Positions 8,674-16,777 of a stretch of DNA of 41,822 bases are shown here, piece by piece; the first letter of the stretch is position 1; every line of letters starts with the position of its first letter. Source of the DNA: Alphaproteobacteria bacterium (GTDB lineage Bacteria; Pseudomonadota; Alphaproteobacteria; Rhizobiales; Xanthobacteraceae). The position numbers and the translations under genes are program-made. The stretch spans positions 1 through 41,822 of the forward strand of contig VAZG01000205.1 in assembly GCA_005885285.1 (NCBI GenBank), written 5' to 3'. The notes under the pieces were generated by a model, which was not told where the DNA came from, searched no databases, and saw nothing but the letters and a program-made list of their open reading frames with translations.

Positions 8674-9306
8674 ATGCGTACGGCCGACGATTTCAATCGC
8701 TACTATGCCACGCCTGATCCGTGGGGCGTCTCGCGCGCGACCTTCAGGGACAGGGTCTTGCGTCGACACCTGACGCGGTCCATTCGCAACAAATCGGTTC
8801 TTGAGCTTGGTTGTGGCGAAGGCCACCTTACCCAGGCGATTTTTCACAGAGCACGATCGGTGATGGCCGCCGACATCAGCGATGTAGCGATTGCTCGCGC
8901 GAAATCGCTGGATTTGCGAAATGCCAGATTCGAGACCGCCAACCTCCTGGACATTTCATTCGGGGGTTACGACGTGATAGCGGCCATCGAATGTATCTAT
9001 TATCTGTCCCACCAGGAGCAGGGAGCATTTCTGGAGAAGGTTGCGAGAGAACACTCCGGCAAGATGCTGTTGCTTTCGGGTCCAATCATCGATTATCAGA
9101 GATACTTCGGTCACAGGCGGTTGATGTTGGAATTCAAGGCTCTTGGATTCACTGTCGTCCGATTTCATAACCTGTCGGTCTATTGGCATCCGCTTTCAGC
9201 TCGAATTGTCGCCAACCTCCTCAAGTTGCCGCTTGGCTACAGACTACTGGATTGGCTTCCCGAGCGGATGATCTACCAAAGACTGTACATCCTTCGCGCA
9301 CCGTAA
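8674..9306 (+). CDS. Class I SAM-dependent methyltransferase, NodS-like
   Basis: The 210-aa protein has methyltransferase motif I, VLELGCGEGHLT, at about residues 42-53, an acidic second strand (VMAADIS, 63-69) and the motif IV-like YDVIAAIECIYYLS. The N-terminus DDFNRYYATPDPWG recalls the NodS/SAM-methyltransferase group that methylates sugar or small-molecule substrates. No nod genes are nearby, so a nodulation role is not implied and the substrate is unknown. The gene is transcribed away from the DUF2066 gene across a 73-nt divergent promoter region. Confidence 0.85.
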   Translation: MRTADDFNRYYATPDPWGVSRATFRDRVLRRHLTRSIRNKSVLELGCGEGHLTQAIFHRARSVMAADISDVAIARAKSLDLRNARFETANLLDISFGGYDVIAAIECIYYLSHQEQGAFLEKVAREHSGKMLLLSGPIIDYQRYFGHRRLMLEFKALGFTVVRFHNLSVYWHPLSARIVANLLKLPLGYRLLDWLPERMIYQRLYILRAP

Positions 9307-9352
9307 CATCCCTCGCGGCTTTCGCTTCGGCTTACTCCGGCTGCCGCCCCGC

Positions 9353-10675
9353 TCAAGAGATCTCGTAGACCGACACCTTGTCCGCGATGCCGGTCAACGC
9401 CACGCGTCTCGGCGTTGGCTTTAGCCCATTGCTCTCAAGCAGCGCACGGGCTGGCGCGTTCTCCACCACCGATTCCGTCACCATGATCGAGCGTGAGGCA
9501 GCAAGGCCCTGGACGCGCGAGGCGATGTTCACGGTCTGGCCGAAATAGTCCTGCTGCTCATTGAGGATGACCGCCAGGCATGATCCTTCGTGGATGCCCA
9601 TCTTCAGGCGCAGGCTCTGATGCTGACGCTCGGCGCCAAGATCGCTCATCGCCTCGCGCATGCGGATCGCAGCGGCAATGGCGCGGTCAGGGGTCTCGAA
9701 GGTCGCCATCACGGCATCGCCGATGGTCTTCACGACCGCCCCCCGCTCGGACGCGATAATCTCTTGCAGCAGCCTGAAATGCTCGTTGACGAGATCGAAG
9801 GCGACGAGGTCGCCGACGCGGTCATAGAGCCCGGTGGAGTCCTTGAGATCACTGAACAGGAAAGTCAGGCTCAAGATCTTGAGGCGCTGGCCGATGGCGA
9901 GCGTTTGGGTGCGGTAGATGTCGCGGAAGGTCTGATTGGTGAGGAGACGCTTGGCAGAGAGATTGGGCTTGCGTCGCTTCAGCAGGTCGTCCAGCGCCTG
10001 GTTCGCCACCCATATCGCCGGCAACACGCGGCCCTCGGTGCGGTTTTCCAACGCAAGGCGCAGTGGCCCGGGGCGCAAGGCAACGCTGTCGACCGGAACC
10101 TGGACCTTGTTGAAGATCACCGACAGGTTCTGGCGTTCGCTCGCCTCCTCGCCGCTGACATCCAGGAACTGGGCCGTATGGGTCACTGGATCGAACACGA
10201 TCAACGCGCCCTTCGGCAATTGCAACGAAACGATGGCCCTTTCTCCTGGCGGCAACTCGACGCTTTCGAGCGTGACCTTGCCCAGCAGCTTCTCCAGATC
10301 GGCTGGAAGATCGATGGCCGAACTCCAGAAGATCTGGCGAAGATATTCGGTCGCGGACAATTCGTCCGGGCTGTGGGCCGGGATCTTGCGCAGGCGCGGG
10401 CTCACCGTGAAGGTGACCTCGACCAGATTGTCGAGCGTCGTCTCATAGCCCGCGGCGCAGAAAGCGCAATTATACCGCGCCCGATCCAGCGTCTTCAGGC
10501 TCTTATTGGCGGAGAGAACACCCTCGCCAAGGCCCTCTCTGGCCGCGAGATCAAGCGCATTTATTTTGTTCAAGGCATGATCCGGCGCGTCCCGCACCAT
10601 ACGCTCGAGCATGTCCGCAACTGCTTCGTCGGCCGACCGACGCAGGCCCGCAAACAAAATCTCGGTTTCGCTCAT
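9353..10675 (-). CDS. Adenylate cyclase, class III, with DUF5939-like N-terminal domain
   Basis: The 440-aa soluble protein has an N-terminal region (about 30-235) with NCAFCAAGYETTLDNLVEV, as in DUF5939-type cyclases, and a C-terminal class III cyclase domain (about 268-425). Metal-binding Asp276 (FLFSDLKDST) and Asp320 (KTIGDAVMATF) are present. Lys316 and Asp376 (DYFG) are the adenine-selective positions, and Asn383/Arg387 (NIASR) complete the site, so ATP to cAMP conversion is likely. There are no membrane helices. The ATG at 10675 lacks a strong Shine-Dalgarno, but no better start exists. Its activation signal is not evident from neighbours. Confidence 0.93.
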   Translation of the reverse strand: MSETEILFAGLRRSADEAVADMLERMVRDAPDHALNKINALDLAAREGLGEGVLSANKSLKTLDRARYNCAFCAAGYETTLDNLVEVTFTVSPRLRKIPAHSPDELSATEYLRQIFWSSAIDLPADLEKLLGKVTLESVELPPGERAIVSLQLPKGALIVFDPVTHTAQFLDVSGEEASERQNLSVIFNKVQVPVDSVALRPGPLRLALENRTEGRVLPAIWVANQALDDLLKRRKPNLSAKRLLTNQTFRDIYRTQTLAIGQRLKILSLTFLFSDLKDSTGLYDRVGDLVAFDLVNEHFRLLQEIIASERGAVVKTIGDAVMATFETPDRAIAAAIRMREAMSDLGAERQHQSLRLKMGIHEGSCLAVILNEQQDYFGQTVNIASRVQGLAASRSIMVTESVVENAPARALLESNGLKPTPRRVALTGIADKVSVYEIS

Positions 10676-10854
10676 GCGACAATGCTACATGAAAGGAGGC
10701 AAAGCGGAAACCCGCCCATCCCCTGTCTGTTCCGAAACACCAAAGTCGCGCGTCATGAAGTTTACTCAAGATCGCGCGTGAACTGATGAAACCGGATCAC
10801 AGTACGCGGCGGTCCGCGTTCTTGAACCAGGGGGCGTTGCCTCACGCGGGCTGC

Positions 10855-11034
10855 CTATACGGCCTTTCGCTTTTCGATGATTTGCCGGAAGTCCGTCGCG
10901 AGGCCGCTGTAGTAACCCGCCAGCACCTCGTAAAAGGCCCGCTGTGGTCCTTCGGCCGCCTGCCGGGCATGCTCTTCGTAATCGGCGGCCCTGATCTCGT
11001 ACCTTTCCACCTTGATTTGCAGCTCAGTCACCAT
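10855..11034 (-). CDS. Small helical hypothetical protein
   Basis: The 59-aa protein (MVTELQIKVERYE...) is a pair of charged helices with AADYEEHARQAAEGPQ and a tail ending IIEKRKAV. I do not recognise a named family, but its composition and helical periodicity look like a real protein. The ATG at 11034 is preceded by ggagcgggg at good spacing; the frame is open to 11103 without a better start. It lies upstream of the cyclase gene on the same strand, 180 nt away. Confidence 0.65.
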   Translation of the reverse strand: MVTELQIKVERYEIRAADYEEHARQAAEGPQRAFYEVLAGYYSGLATDFRQIIEKRKAV

Positions 11035-11153
11035 CGCCCCGCTCCACGCCATCCACAACCTTGGATAGTACCTCCGCTGATGCCGAAAAGATGACCGTGC
11101 CAAGGAGTTTTCGCAGCGTTGCGATGGGCAAGCCGTGGCCCGGAATTGTGGAA

Positions 11154-11178
11154 CATGCGGCGCAATACGCTGCGCTAT
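11154..11178. repeat. Short palindromic intergenic repeat, copy 2 (half)
   Basis: The bases catgcggcgcaatacgctgc and the following gctat match the copy near 7743-7767, but the right arm of the palindrome is lost (tatccctac in place of tattgcgcc). It directly abuts a second, longer repeat at 11197. Confidence 0.6.
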
Positions 11179-11196
11179 CCCTACTGCGTTATTAGA

Positions 11197-11307
11197 CCCT
11201 CATGGTGAGGAGGCGCGTACGCGCCGTCTCGAACCACGAGGCCCCGGCGCCTTCTTTCGCCTCATCCTTCGAGACGCGCGCAAGAGCGCGCTCCTCAGGA
11301 CGAGGGG
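11197..11307. repeat. Dispersed palindromic repeat element, copy A
   Basis: The element has complementary ends (ccctcatggtgaggaggcgc and, near the right end, gcgcgctcctcaggacgagg) and internal segments cgtctcgaaccacgagg and catccttcgagacgcgcg. A second, inverted copy lies at 12875-12986. It resembles the roughly 110-bp palindromic unit scattered between Bradyrhizobium genes. With the half repeat at 11154 it fills most of the 11104-11431 gap, in which I see no gene. Confidence 0.75.
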
Positions 11308-11431
11308 ATAAACCGGTTATGACGGAGTAGGACTATTGCGCGCCGCGAACCATCGCACCCGCCGGGAAATCCGCAAGAGACGACGCCCGTCTATCGTGCT
11401 ACAAGCAGAGCCGGATAGCCGAGAGACGGCG

Positions 11432-12259
11432 ATGCTGTTTCGTCTCGCATTTGCATCTGTGTCGATAGCGGCGCTGCTGGTTCATCCGCTTGACGCCGTG
11501 GCGCAGGACATGCTGCGTTATGTCGACCTCAACAGTCCGGACATGTCGACATCGGAGATGACGCGCGACGAGGTCGACGCGGCTCTCAAGGCGCAGCCGC
11601 AAGGCGGCGCGGACCAGCACGCTGCCGATCTGCAAGGAAAGCGGCTGTCGCGGCTCGATCTCTCGGGGCTTGATTTTTCCGCCAGCAATCTTCGGCTGGC
11701 AAAGCTCAATCGGACGAACCTGAAAGGCGCGCACTTCGATCGGGCCATCCTGAACCAGGCCTGGATGATCGAGGCGGATTTGACGCAGGCTTCCCTCGTC
11801 AAGGCATCGCTGCTCAGCACGCAAATGCAACACGCCAAGCTCGGCGGTGCCGATTTGAGCGGCGCGCGCATCACCGGGGATCTCTCCGGCGCCAGCCTGG
11901 CCGGAGCCAGGCTTGCGGGCGCCGATCTGTCCGCTGACATGCGCAACCAATCGATGGGCCTGATGCGCGGCGTGCTCAAATCCGCCGATCTCAGAAATGC
12001 GGATCTGAGCGGCGCCAATCTCTTGCGCGCCGACCTCTCCTTTGCGAAGCTGCAGAACGCCAATCTTTCGAATTGCAATCTCACCCACGCCGACCTTGCG
12101 GGAGCGGATTTGACCAACGCCAATCTCGCCGGTGCCGATCTCACCGAGGCTGACCTGACGTCGACCCTGTTGCCAGGCGCGGCTGCGCTCGCGCAAGCCC
12201 GCAATCTGGACAAGGCCTGGAACCTGGACCGGGCGCGACGCCCAAAAGGCGACGAGTGA
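11432..12259 (+). CDS. Exported pentapeptide-repeat protein
   Basis: The 275-aa product starts with a signal peptide (LFRLAFASVSIAALLVHPLDAVAQ). After a short spacer it has a run of A(D/N)LXX pentapeptides from about residue 65 to 250 (for example LSGANLLRADLSFAKLQNAN), which fold as a right-handed quadrilateral beta-helix. Such proteins serve as scaffolds; some act on DNA gyrase, but an exported one would not. The ATG at 11432 has a gagag Shine-Dalgarno and yields a clean signal peptide; the TTG at 11336 would bury it. The next gene starts six bases after the stop and is probably cotranscribed. Confidence 0.88.
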   Translation: MLFRLAFASVSIAALLVHPLDAVAQDMLRYVDLNSPDMSTSEMTRDEVDAALKAQPQGGADQHAADLQGKRLSRLDLSGLDFSASNLRLAKLNRTNLKGAHFDRAILNQAWMIEADLTQASLVKASLLSTQMQHAKLGGADLSGARITGDLSGASLAGARLAGADLSADMRNQSMGLMRGVLKSADLRNADLSGANLLRADLSFAKLQNANLSNCNLTHADLAGADLTNANLAGADLTEADLTSTLLPGAAALAQARNLDKAWNLDRARRPKGDE

Positions 12260-12265
12260 CCTACG

Positions 12266-12850
12266 ATGTTCGCCTGGATTTTGATCCTGATCCCGTGGGT
12301 TGCGCTGCTTTCGCTGATTTTGCACGACGCGACCAAGGAGGATAGCGCTGGCAGCGCTATTTCGATCGCCGCCAAGAATTTCAAGGCGTTGATTGGTTGG
12401 GCCATTCCGAAGGCGCGAAACTTGTGGGCGCTCTGCTATCGAGTTCCACGGAAAAGCGCATCGAAACCTGCCGTGAAGATCATGGCGGCGGCCACGGCGA
12501 CCTCTTCATCGTCCATTCGGCAGGGCGAGCCAGGTGCGATCAAGCAGGCGCCTGCCTCGTCGCCAGAGAACCCGCCGCCAAAGAAGAAGTGGTGGCGCAG
12601 GGATCACCGGGTTCCGGTGGCCATCCCGGAGCTTGAATTGGCGATCTCGGAAGCCGTCAGGAAGGCTGCGCCCGGCTGCGAAGACCTGGTTGGGGTGATC
12701 GTCCGGCACACGCCGCCGAAATCGAATCTCGATCCGAATTGGGCGGTTCACGGCGTAAAATTCGGCAAGGCCGACAGAAAGATGGTCAATGAGGCTCTCA
12801 CGGGCGTGGTCGAACGTATGCAGCAAGAATTTCTGCTGAGCGACGATTGA
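12266..12850 (+). CDS. Hypothetical membrane-anchored protein
   Basis: The 194-aa protein has one N-terminal hydrophobic helix (FAWILILIPWVALLSLIL), a low-complexity Ala/Ser/Pro/Lys linker (about 55-115) and a C-terminal soluble domain (about 117-194) with IPELELAISEAVRKAAP and LVGVIVRHTPPKSN. I do not recognise the family. It follows the pentapeptide-repeat gene by six bases, which suggests the two act together in the envelope. Confidence 0.75.
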   Translation: MFAWILILIPWVALLSLILHDATKEDSAGSAISIAAKNFKALIGWAIPKARNLWALCYRVPRKSASKPAVKIMAAATATSSSSIRQGEPGAIKQAPASSPENPPPKKKWWRRDHRVPVAIPELELAISEAVRKAAPGCEDLVGVIVRHTPPKSNLDPNWAVHGVKFGKADRKMVNEALTGVVERMQQEFLLSDD

Positions 12851-12874
12851 TCTGCGCCGTCGGCTTCATTCCCT

Positions 12875-12986
12875 CCCTCATCCTGAGGAGCTTGCGAAGC
12901 AAGCGTCTCGAAGGATTGAGGCCGAGAAATCAGCACCGAGGCCACATGGTTCGAGACGGCGCATTCGCGCCTCCTCACCATGAGGG
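12875..12986. repeat. Dispersed palindromic repeat element, copy B (inverted)
   Basis: This is the reverse-oriented counterpart of the 11197-11307 element: ccctcatcctgaggagc at the left, gcgtctcgaaggat near it, ggttcgagacggcgc and cgcctcctcaccatgaggg at the right. Both copies bracket the pentapeptide-repeat gene pair as inverted repeats. It sits between the convergent genes at 12266 and 13010 and could also act as a terminator. Confidence 0.75.
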
Positions 12987-13009
12987 TTTGATGGCGCAGT
13001 AGAATTAAT

Positions 13010-13804
13010 TCAACGCCCCCGAAACACCGGCTTCCTCCGCTCATTGAACGCGAGCACGCCTTCCCGGCGGTCTTCGGTTCCGACCAGGCGATTGTAGGCC
13101 TCGATCTCGAATGCCAGGCCGTCCCACACCGACATCTGCAGGCCGCGATGAATGGCTTGCTTGGCCTGACGCACTGCGAGCGGCCCATTGGCGGCCATGC
13201 GCCGGGCCATGCCAAGCGTGGTCTCCAGCAGGCTTTCCGGTTCGACCACCCGATTGACGAGTCCCCATGCCTCCGCCTCCAGCGCCGTGAACGGGAGGCC
13301 CGACAGGATCAGCTCCTTTGCGCGGCGCTCGCCTATGGCACGGGCCAGATTCTGGGTGCCGCCCGCGCCCGGCATGATGCCAAGCGTGACCTCCGTCAAC
13401 GCAAAGCGCGCATTGCTTGCGGCATAGACGAAGTCCGAGGCGGCTGCGATCTCGCAGCCGCCGCCATAGGCCGCGCCGTTGACGGCCGCGACCAGCGGGA
13501 TCGGACATCCCATCAGCGCCCGCACCATGCGTTCGAAAATCAAATGCTGCGACCGCCAGGCCTCATCGCTCATGCCGTTGCGTTGCTTGAGATCGCCGCC
13601 GGCGCAAAACGCCTTCTCGCCGTGGCCGGTGATGATCACCACGCGCGCCTCTTCCAAATCGACCGCGAGCGCTTCGAACAACTCCACGAGATCGAGCCCC
13701 ATGCGCGTGTTCAGCGCGTTCGATACTTCGGGCCGATTGAGCGTGACCAGCAGGATGTCATTGTCGTCGCGGGAAACGACGATCGTCTCAAAATCGGTGC
13801 GCAT
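13010..13804 (-). CDS. Enoyl-CoA hydratase/isomerase family protein
   Basis: The 264-aa protein is a standard-length crotonase. It shows the oxyanion-hole segment AFCAGGDLKQ (about 65-74), the second one AAYGGGCEIAAA (about 111-122) and the EVTLGIMPGAGGTQ loop. Both hydratase glutamates are present (E118, E138), so true hydration of enoyl-CoA esters is plausible. The substrate cannot be read. The ATG at 13804 follows a ggag Shine-Dalgarno; the frame runs open to 14041 but the extension does not resemble the family. A tandem 15-bp duplication lies just upstream. Confidence 0.92.
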   Translation of the reverse strand: MRTDFETIVVSRDDNDILLVTLNRPEVSNALNTRMGLDLVELFEALAVDLEEARVVIITGHGEKAFCAGGDLKQRNGMSDEAWRSQHLIFERMVRALMGCPIPLVAAVNGAAYGGGCEIAAASDFVYAASNARFALTEVTLGIMPGAGGTQNLARAIGERRAKELILSGLPFTALEAEAWGLVNRVVEPESLLETTLGMARRMAANGPLAVRQAKQAIHRGLQMSVWDGLAFEIEAYNRLVGTEDRREGVLAFNERRKPVFRGR

Positions 13805-13825
13805 CGAATGCTCCTGCGTTCTAGC

Positions 13826-13855
13826 CAAGGCTTGCTCGACCAAGGCTTGCTCGAC
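13826..13855. repeat. Tandem 15-bp duplication upstream of the crotonase gene
   Basis: The unit caaggcttgctcgac occurs twice in direct succession (13826-13840 and 13841-13855), with a third partial start (caag) after it. It begins 22 nt before the enoyl-CoA hydratase start codon, inside its likely 5' leader or promoter. Confidence 0.8.
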
Positions 13856-13943
13856 CAAGCCCTCATCTTCCGTCGGTGTTTGCCAAGTGGCAACCACCCA
13901 AGACCGGCTTTTGGCAAACCGGCACACCGCGGACGGCTTGCGA

Positions 13944-14448
13944 CGCCAGCGTGATTTGCCCGACGCGCCGGCGTTGCGAATTCGTGTCCAGCCCTGTTGC
14001 GAAAAATATTTTTCTTGTGCCGTCGGGCAAATCAGAGCCACAGAGTCTGCCGTCTCGTGCCCTCCAAGAGGGGCGCTTCGCGGTCGTCACGAACGTTGGC
14101 GCGGGATGCGGTGGACGCTTTGGTGTCGCAAGACGAACGATGCTGTAGCGGACGGCAAAGCCGTGTGGTCCTGACGCCCCGACGCTGGCGTCAAGTTTGC
14201 AGGTAATGCCCTGCAGGCGACGGTGGCAAAAGAGCCCGGTCACCGGGGAGAGCGCGGAATAAGCCGTAAACCATCGCGCAGGGAAGGCCGGAATGTTTCG
14301 GTGAACCTGTGGTGACTACGCTCGTGCGCTTTTTTTGTTGCGTGCGAGGCTGCGGGTGCATCGAGCACCCGGCTTTCCCTGCGCCCTCTGTCTTTCGAGG
14401 GACATGTTTGATGCATAGCTCGGGCGCCTGACGCCGCGAGAATGCGGA
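13944..14448. repeat. Long dispersed intergenic repeat element (non-coding)
   Basis: The stretch begins near the paired motifs tttgcccgacgcg and cgtcgggcaaatcagag, then contains agaggggcgcttcgcggtcg, acgctggcgtcaagtttgc, cggtcaccggggagagcgcg, cgcagggaaggccgg, cctgtggtgactac and cttccctgcgccctctg. I recognise this order of motifs as a frequent Bradyrhizobium/Rhodopseudomonas intergenic repeat in which spurious genes are often predicted. Open frames inside are shadows. Boundaries are approximate, and the recognition is from memory. The whole 13805-14484 gap contains no other supported gene. Confidence 0.6.
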
Positions 14449-14484
14449 TGTATGCTCGCGCGCACGGACAGCGAGGTGATCAAC

Positions 14485-14658
14485 ATGAACGGCAGTCGCT
14501 ACTACGGAGTTCGGGTCGAGGGCGCAAAATACGGCGTGGGCTTTGGCTCCGCGCTTGCGATCGCGATCTCCTACACGACAAACCATTCGATACTCTGGGC
14601 GATCATTCACGGCATTCTGGGCTGGCTTTACGTCATCTATTTCGCATTGTTTCGGTGA
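14485..14658 (+). CDS. Small two-helix membrane protein
   Basis: The 57-aa protein has two hydrophobic stretches, GFGSALAIAISY and ILWAIIHGILGWLYVIYFAL, separated by TTNHS. This short protein type recurs in many bacteria, but its function is unknown to me. The ATG at 14485 follows gcgagg at good spacing; an ATG at 14452 would add a polar N-terminus not expected for the family. Confidence 0.8.
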   Translation: MNGSRYYGVRVEGAKYGVGFGSALAIAISYTTNHSILWAIIHGILGWLYVIYFALFR

Positions 14659-14678
14659 CTGACCGCGCTCATCGCACG

Positions 14679-15044
14679 CTAAGTCATGCTTCCCGGCATG
14701 AAGCAGCGAATATCGATCGTCATATGGTCGGGCCAGCGGTGATAGATCGGCCACACCATGGTACGGCCGGCTCTATTCGGCTCGGTGATAACCGCTTCGT
14801 CAGGCACGTCCCACCATTGGTCTTCGATCCGAACGCGGTAGTGGCCATTGCTGGATTCCCAATCCGCATCCGCAAGGGCGGCACCGTCGGCATCCGAACA
14901 GCACGGGCCCTTCCCGCTCGCGAGGTTCTCGAACCACGGCTTGAGCGGCGAGCCGGCATAGCGACCATCGTCACGTGCGAAAGCGACACGTACGAAAGCG
15001 GGCGCGGCGATCAGCAGCGCCGCGAACAGAATGCGGAGTTTCAT
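14679..15044 (-). CDS. Exported conserved hypothetical protein
   Basis: The 121-aa product has a signal peptide (MKLRILFAALLIAAPAFVRVAFA), then a conserved-looking motif GKGPCCSDADG with vicinal cysteines, and an aromatic C-terminal part (RVRIEDQWWDVPDEAV, VWPIYHRWPDHM). It looks like a small periplasmic protein of rhizobial type; no catalytic motif is recognised. The vicinal cysteines could form a disulfide or bind metal. Confidence 0.8.
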   Translation of the reverse strand: MKLRILFAALLIAAPAFVRVAFARDDGRYAGSPLKPWFENLASGKGPCCSDADGAALADADWESSNGHYRVRIEDQWWDVPDEAVITEPNRAGRTMVWPIYHRWPDHMTIDIRCFMPGSMT

Positions 15045-15146
15045 CGATGACTAGCTCACAGCGCAGAATCAAGTATTGCCGTAATCCTAGCAACGTTCGT
15101 GCCAATCGCCCGTTCTCCGCAAGGTCGCGAGCAAGTTGTCCGCAGC

Positions 15147-15175
15147 AAAAAGCCCGGCTCATGGCCGGGCTTTTT
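15147..15175 (-). terminator. Rho-independent terminator of the SH3b gene
   Basis: The hairpin has the stem agcccggc / gccgggct (extended by A-T pairs) around a five-base loop, with an A run on the left and a T run on the right, so it can work in both directions. It lies directly after the SH3b gene stop at 15182 and before the next minus-strand gene. Confidence 0.85.
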
Positions 15176-15181
15176 TCGTTT

Positions 15182-16090
15182 CTAGTGGCGCTGATGGCCG
15201 GGAGGACCGCCGCCTCCGCCCGGTCCGCCGCCGCCAACATGCGGTGCGGGCGCGGCGTTGACGTGAGGTGCGCCGCTACCCGGATGCGGCATCGCGGGTG
15301 CCGCGCGCGGGCCGCCCATCTGGGCGCGTGCGCCCATCGGCGGGCCACCGACACGCGCCGCATTAGGCTGCGCGATATGCGGCTGCATGGCAGGCCGCGT
15401 TGGCGCGGCGGAGAAGCGCGTGGCTTCATGCCCGCGTGCCATCGGCTGCGTGGTTCGGCCGGGGCCGTTCACATGGGCGAAGCGTCCTTGTTGTATGGTT
15501 TGCGCCTCCCGTCCACGGGCAAAGCCCTCGCGCCCACGCGCAAAGCCCTCGCGCCCACGGGCAAAGCCCCGCTCACGGGTTGCGCCCTGTGCGAAGCCGG
15601 GGCGTGTCCGTCCTTCCGTGATGGCCGTGCGCGCCTCGGTCCTGCCGAAACGCGCGGTCCGCTCGGACGGGACCTGCGTTGCAAAGCGGGCGTGGGATTG
15701 CCAGTAGCTGCTCCAATAGGCGCGGCGGTGATACCAAGGCCTGCCCGGATAGTAGCTCGCCCAGTACGAGTTGAGCTCGAACGGCACGATGGGCACGTCG
15801 ACGACGTCGACATAGTCAGGCAGATAGACGTAGCGGTTGCGGTAGAGATATTCGAGATATCGCGACGAAACCCAGCCGCGGTCGCCGGACCAGCTCACGT
15901 CGCACCAGGCGTCGCCCCTGATGCAGCCATGGATATTGACGTGGGCACCGCCGGGAATGCGATCGACCATCGGAAAGCCTGGCCCGGGCCCTGCCCTCAT
16001 GCCGACCGATGTGGTGACAATGCCCGGCGCCGCAAGCGCGGCGGTGGGCGTCAGCAACATTGCTGCAACGAAAATTCCTCTCAAGCGCAT
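15182..16090 (-). CDS. Exported SH3b-domain protein with heptad repeats
   Basis: The 302-aa product has a signal peptide (MRLRGIFVAAMLLTPTAALAA), a bacterial SH3 domain (about 23-80: TTSVGMRAGPGPGFPMVDRI, GCIRGDAWCDVSW, RGWVSSRYL), and a Tyr/Trp-rich middle. A low-complexity basic tail follows, with three tandem GFARGRE heptads and a Pro/Gly/His-rich end. SH3b domains usually bind peptidoglycan or act as spacers in envelope proteins. The ATG at 16090 follows a strong ggaggag Shine-Dalgarno. The heptads correspond to a 21-bp DNA repeat at about 15519-15580. Confidence 0.88.
   Translation of the reverse strand: MRLRGIFVAAMLLTPTAALAAPGIVTTSVGMRAGPGPGFPMVDRIPGGAHVNIHGCIRGDAWCDVSWSGDRGWVSSRYLEYLYRNRYVYLPDYVDVVDVPIVPFELNSYWASYYPGRPWYHRRAYWSSYWQSHARFATQVPSERTARFGRTEARTAITEGRTRPGFAQGATRERGFARGREGFARGREGFARGREAQTIQQGRFAHVNGPGRTTQPMARGHEATRFSAAPTRPAMQPHIAQPNAARVGGPPMGARAQMGGPRAAPAMPHPGSGAPHVNAAPAPHVGGGGPGGGGGPPGHQRH
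15519..15580. repeat. 21-bp tandem repeat inside the SH3b gene
   Basis: About three units of gcaaagccctcgcgcccac occur in succession, each ending with cgg or cgc variants. They encode the GFARGRE heptads on the minus strand. Near-identity of the units implies recent slippage or expansion. Confidence 0.8.
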
Positions 16091-16171
16091 GGCGAATCTC
16101 CTCCATCATTTGAAGCGCAACGCGCGAATGGATCGAGCGTTCCGGGAGAGATTGTCGCATCAGCCGAAAAG

Positions 16172-16777
16172 CTAAATTTGTCCCGGAAGATGAACGGGTC
16201 GTTCATCTCCAAACCAAGGCCGCTGCGGCGCACGCGCTGCCCGCAAAACGATCGCCCCGAGGATCAGCGCGAAGCCGATCAACACCAACACCAGGCCGCG
16301 CAGCGCAATCCAGGCCTCGGGCTTCCTTTCGATCGTCGGCGAGACGGCCGGAGCGATATCGACCGAGCGCGCGGCGAGCGGGGATTGCTCGATTTCCACC
16401 CAGCGATCTCCCCATCGCGTAGGCGCGTCAGCATCATCGTTCGCATCAGGCCGCGCCTCCCGCGACGCCCCCATCGGGTCGTCATCGGGCAACATCGCCG
16501 ACATCGAGTCGCGCCATGTTGGCTGATCGATCTTGGGCTGATCGATTTTGGGCTGATCGACTTCGCGCTGAACTTCGCGGCTGGGAGCTCCGCGCCGAAC
16601 TTGATGGATCGGATGGCTTCCTGCCGGCATCGCGCCCCAGCAATGATCCAGGCCGTGCCAGTAGATGTGCATGGTAGGAAAATGCTGACGCGCTTCAGCC
16701 TTGGTCATGCAGGACTCGGAAGCTTCCGATGGCGTGGTCGCCACCAACAGCGTCACAACGATCACTGCGACACGCAT
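16172..16777 (-). CDS. Exported/membrane hypothetical protein
   Basis: The 201-aa product has an N-terminal signal (MRVAVIVVTLLVATTPSEA), a short Cys/His-rich segment (ESCMTKAEARQHFPTMHIYWHGLDHCW), a repeated DQPKI motif (KIDQPKIDQP, encoded by a 15-bp repeat), an acidic linker and a C-terminal membrane helix (WIALRGLVLVLIGFALILGAIVL). The pattern of an N-terminal Cys-His module with a C-terminal TM recurs in Bradyrhizobium exported proteins; its role is unknown. ATG at 16777 is preceded by ggagcgacccc; the frame is open to 16822. Confidence 0.75.
   Translation of the reverse strand: MRVAVIVVTLLVATTPSEASESCMTKAEARQHFPTMHIYWHGLDHCWGAMPAGSHPIHQVRRGAPSREVQREVDQPKIDQPKIDQPTWRDSMSAMLPDDDPMGASREARPDANDDADAPTRWGDRWVEIEQSPLAARSVDIAPAVSPTIERKPEAWIALRGLVLVLIGFALILGAIVLRAARAPQRPWFGDERPVHLPGQI

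Noticed and set aside
9590..10786. A 398-codon frame antisense to the adenylate cyclase
   Set aside because: The cyclase has intact catalytic residues on the other strand; this frame has no recognisable domain.
14191..14754. A minus-strand frame within the long repeat element
   Set aside because: Such frames are regularly predicted inside this repeat; the product is low-complexity and lacks any domain.
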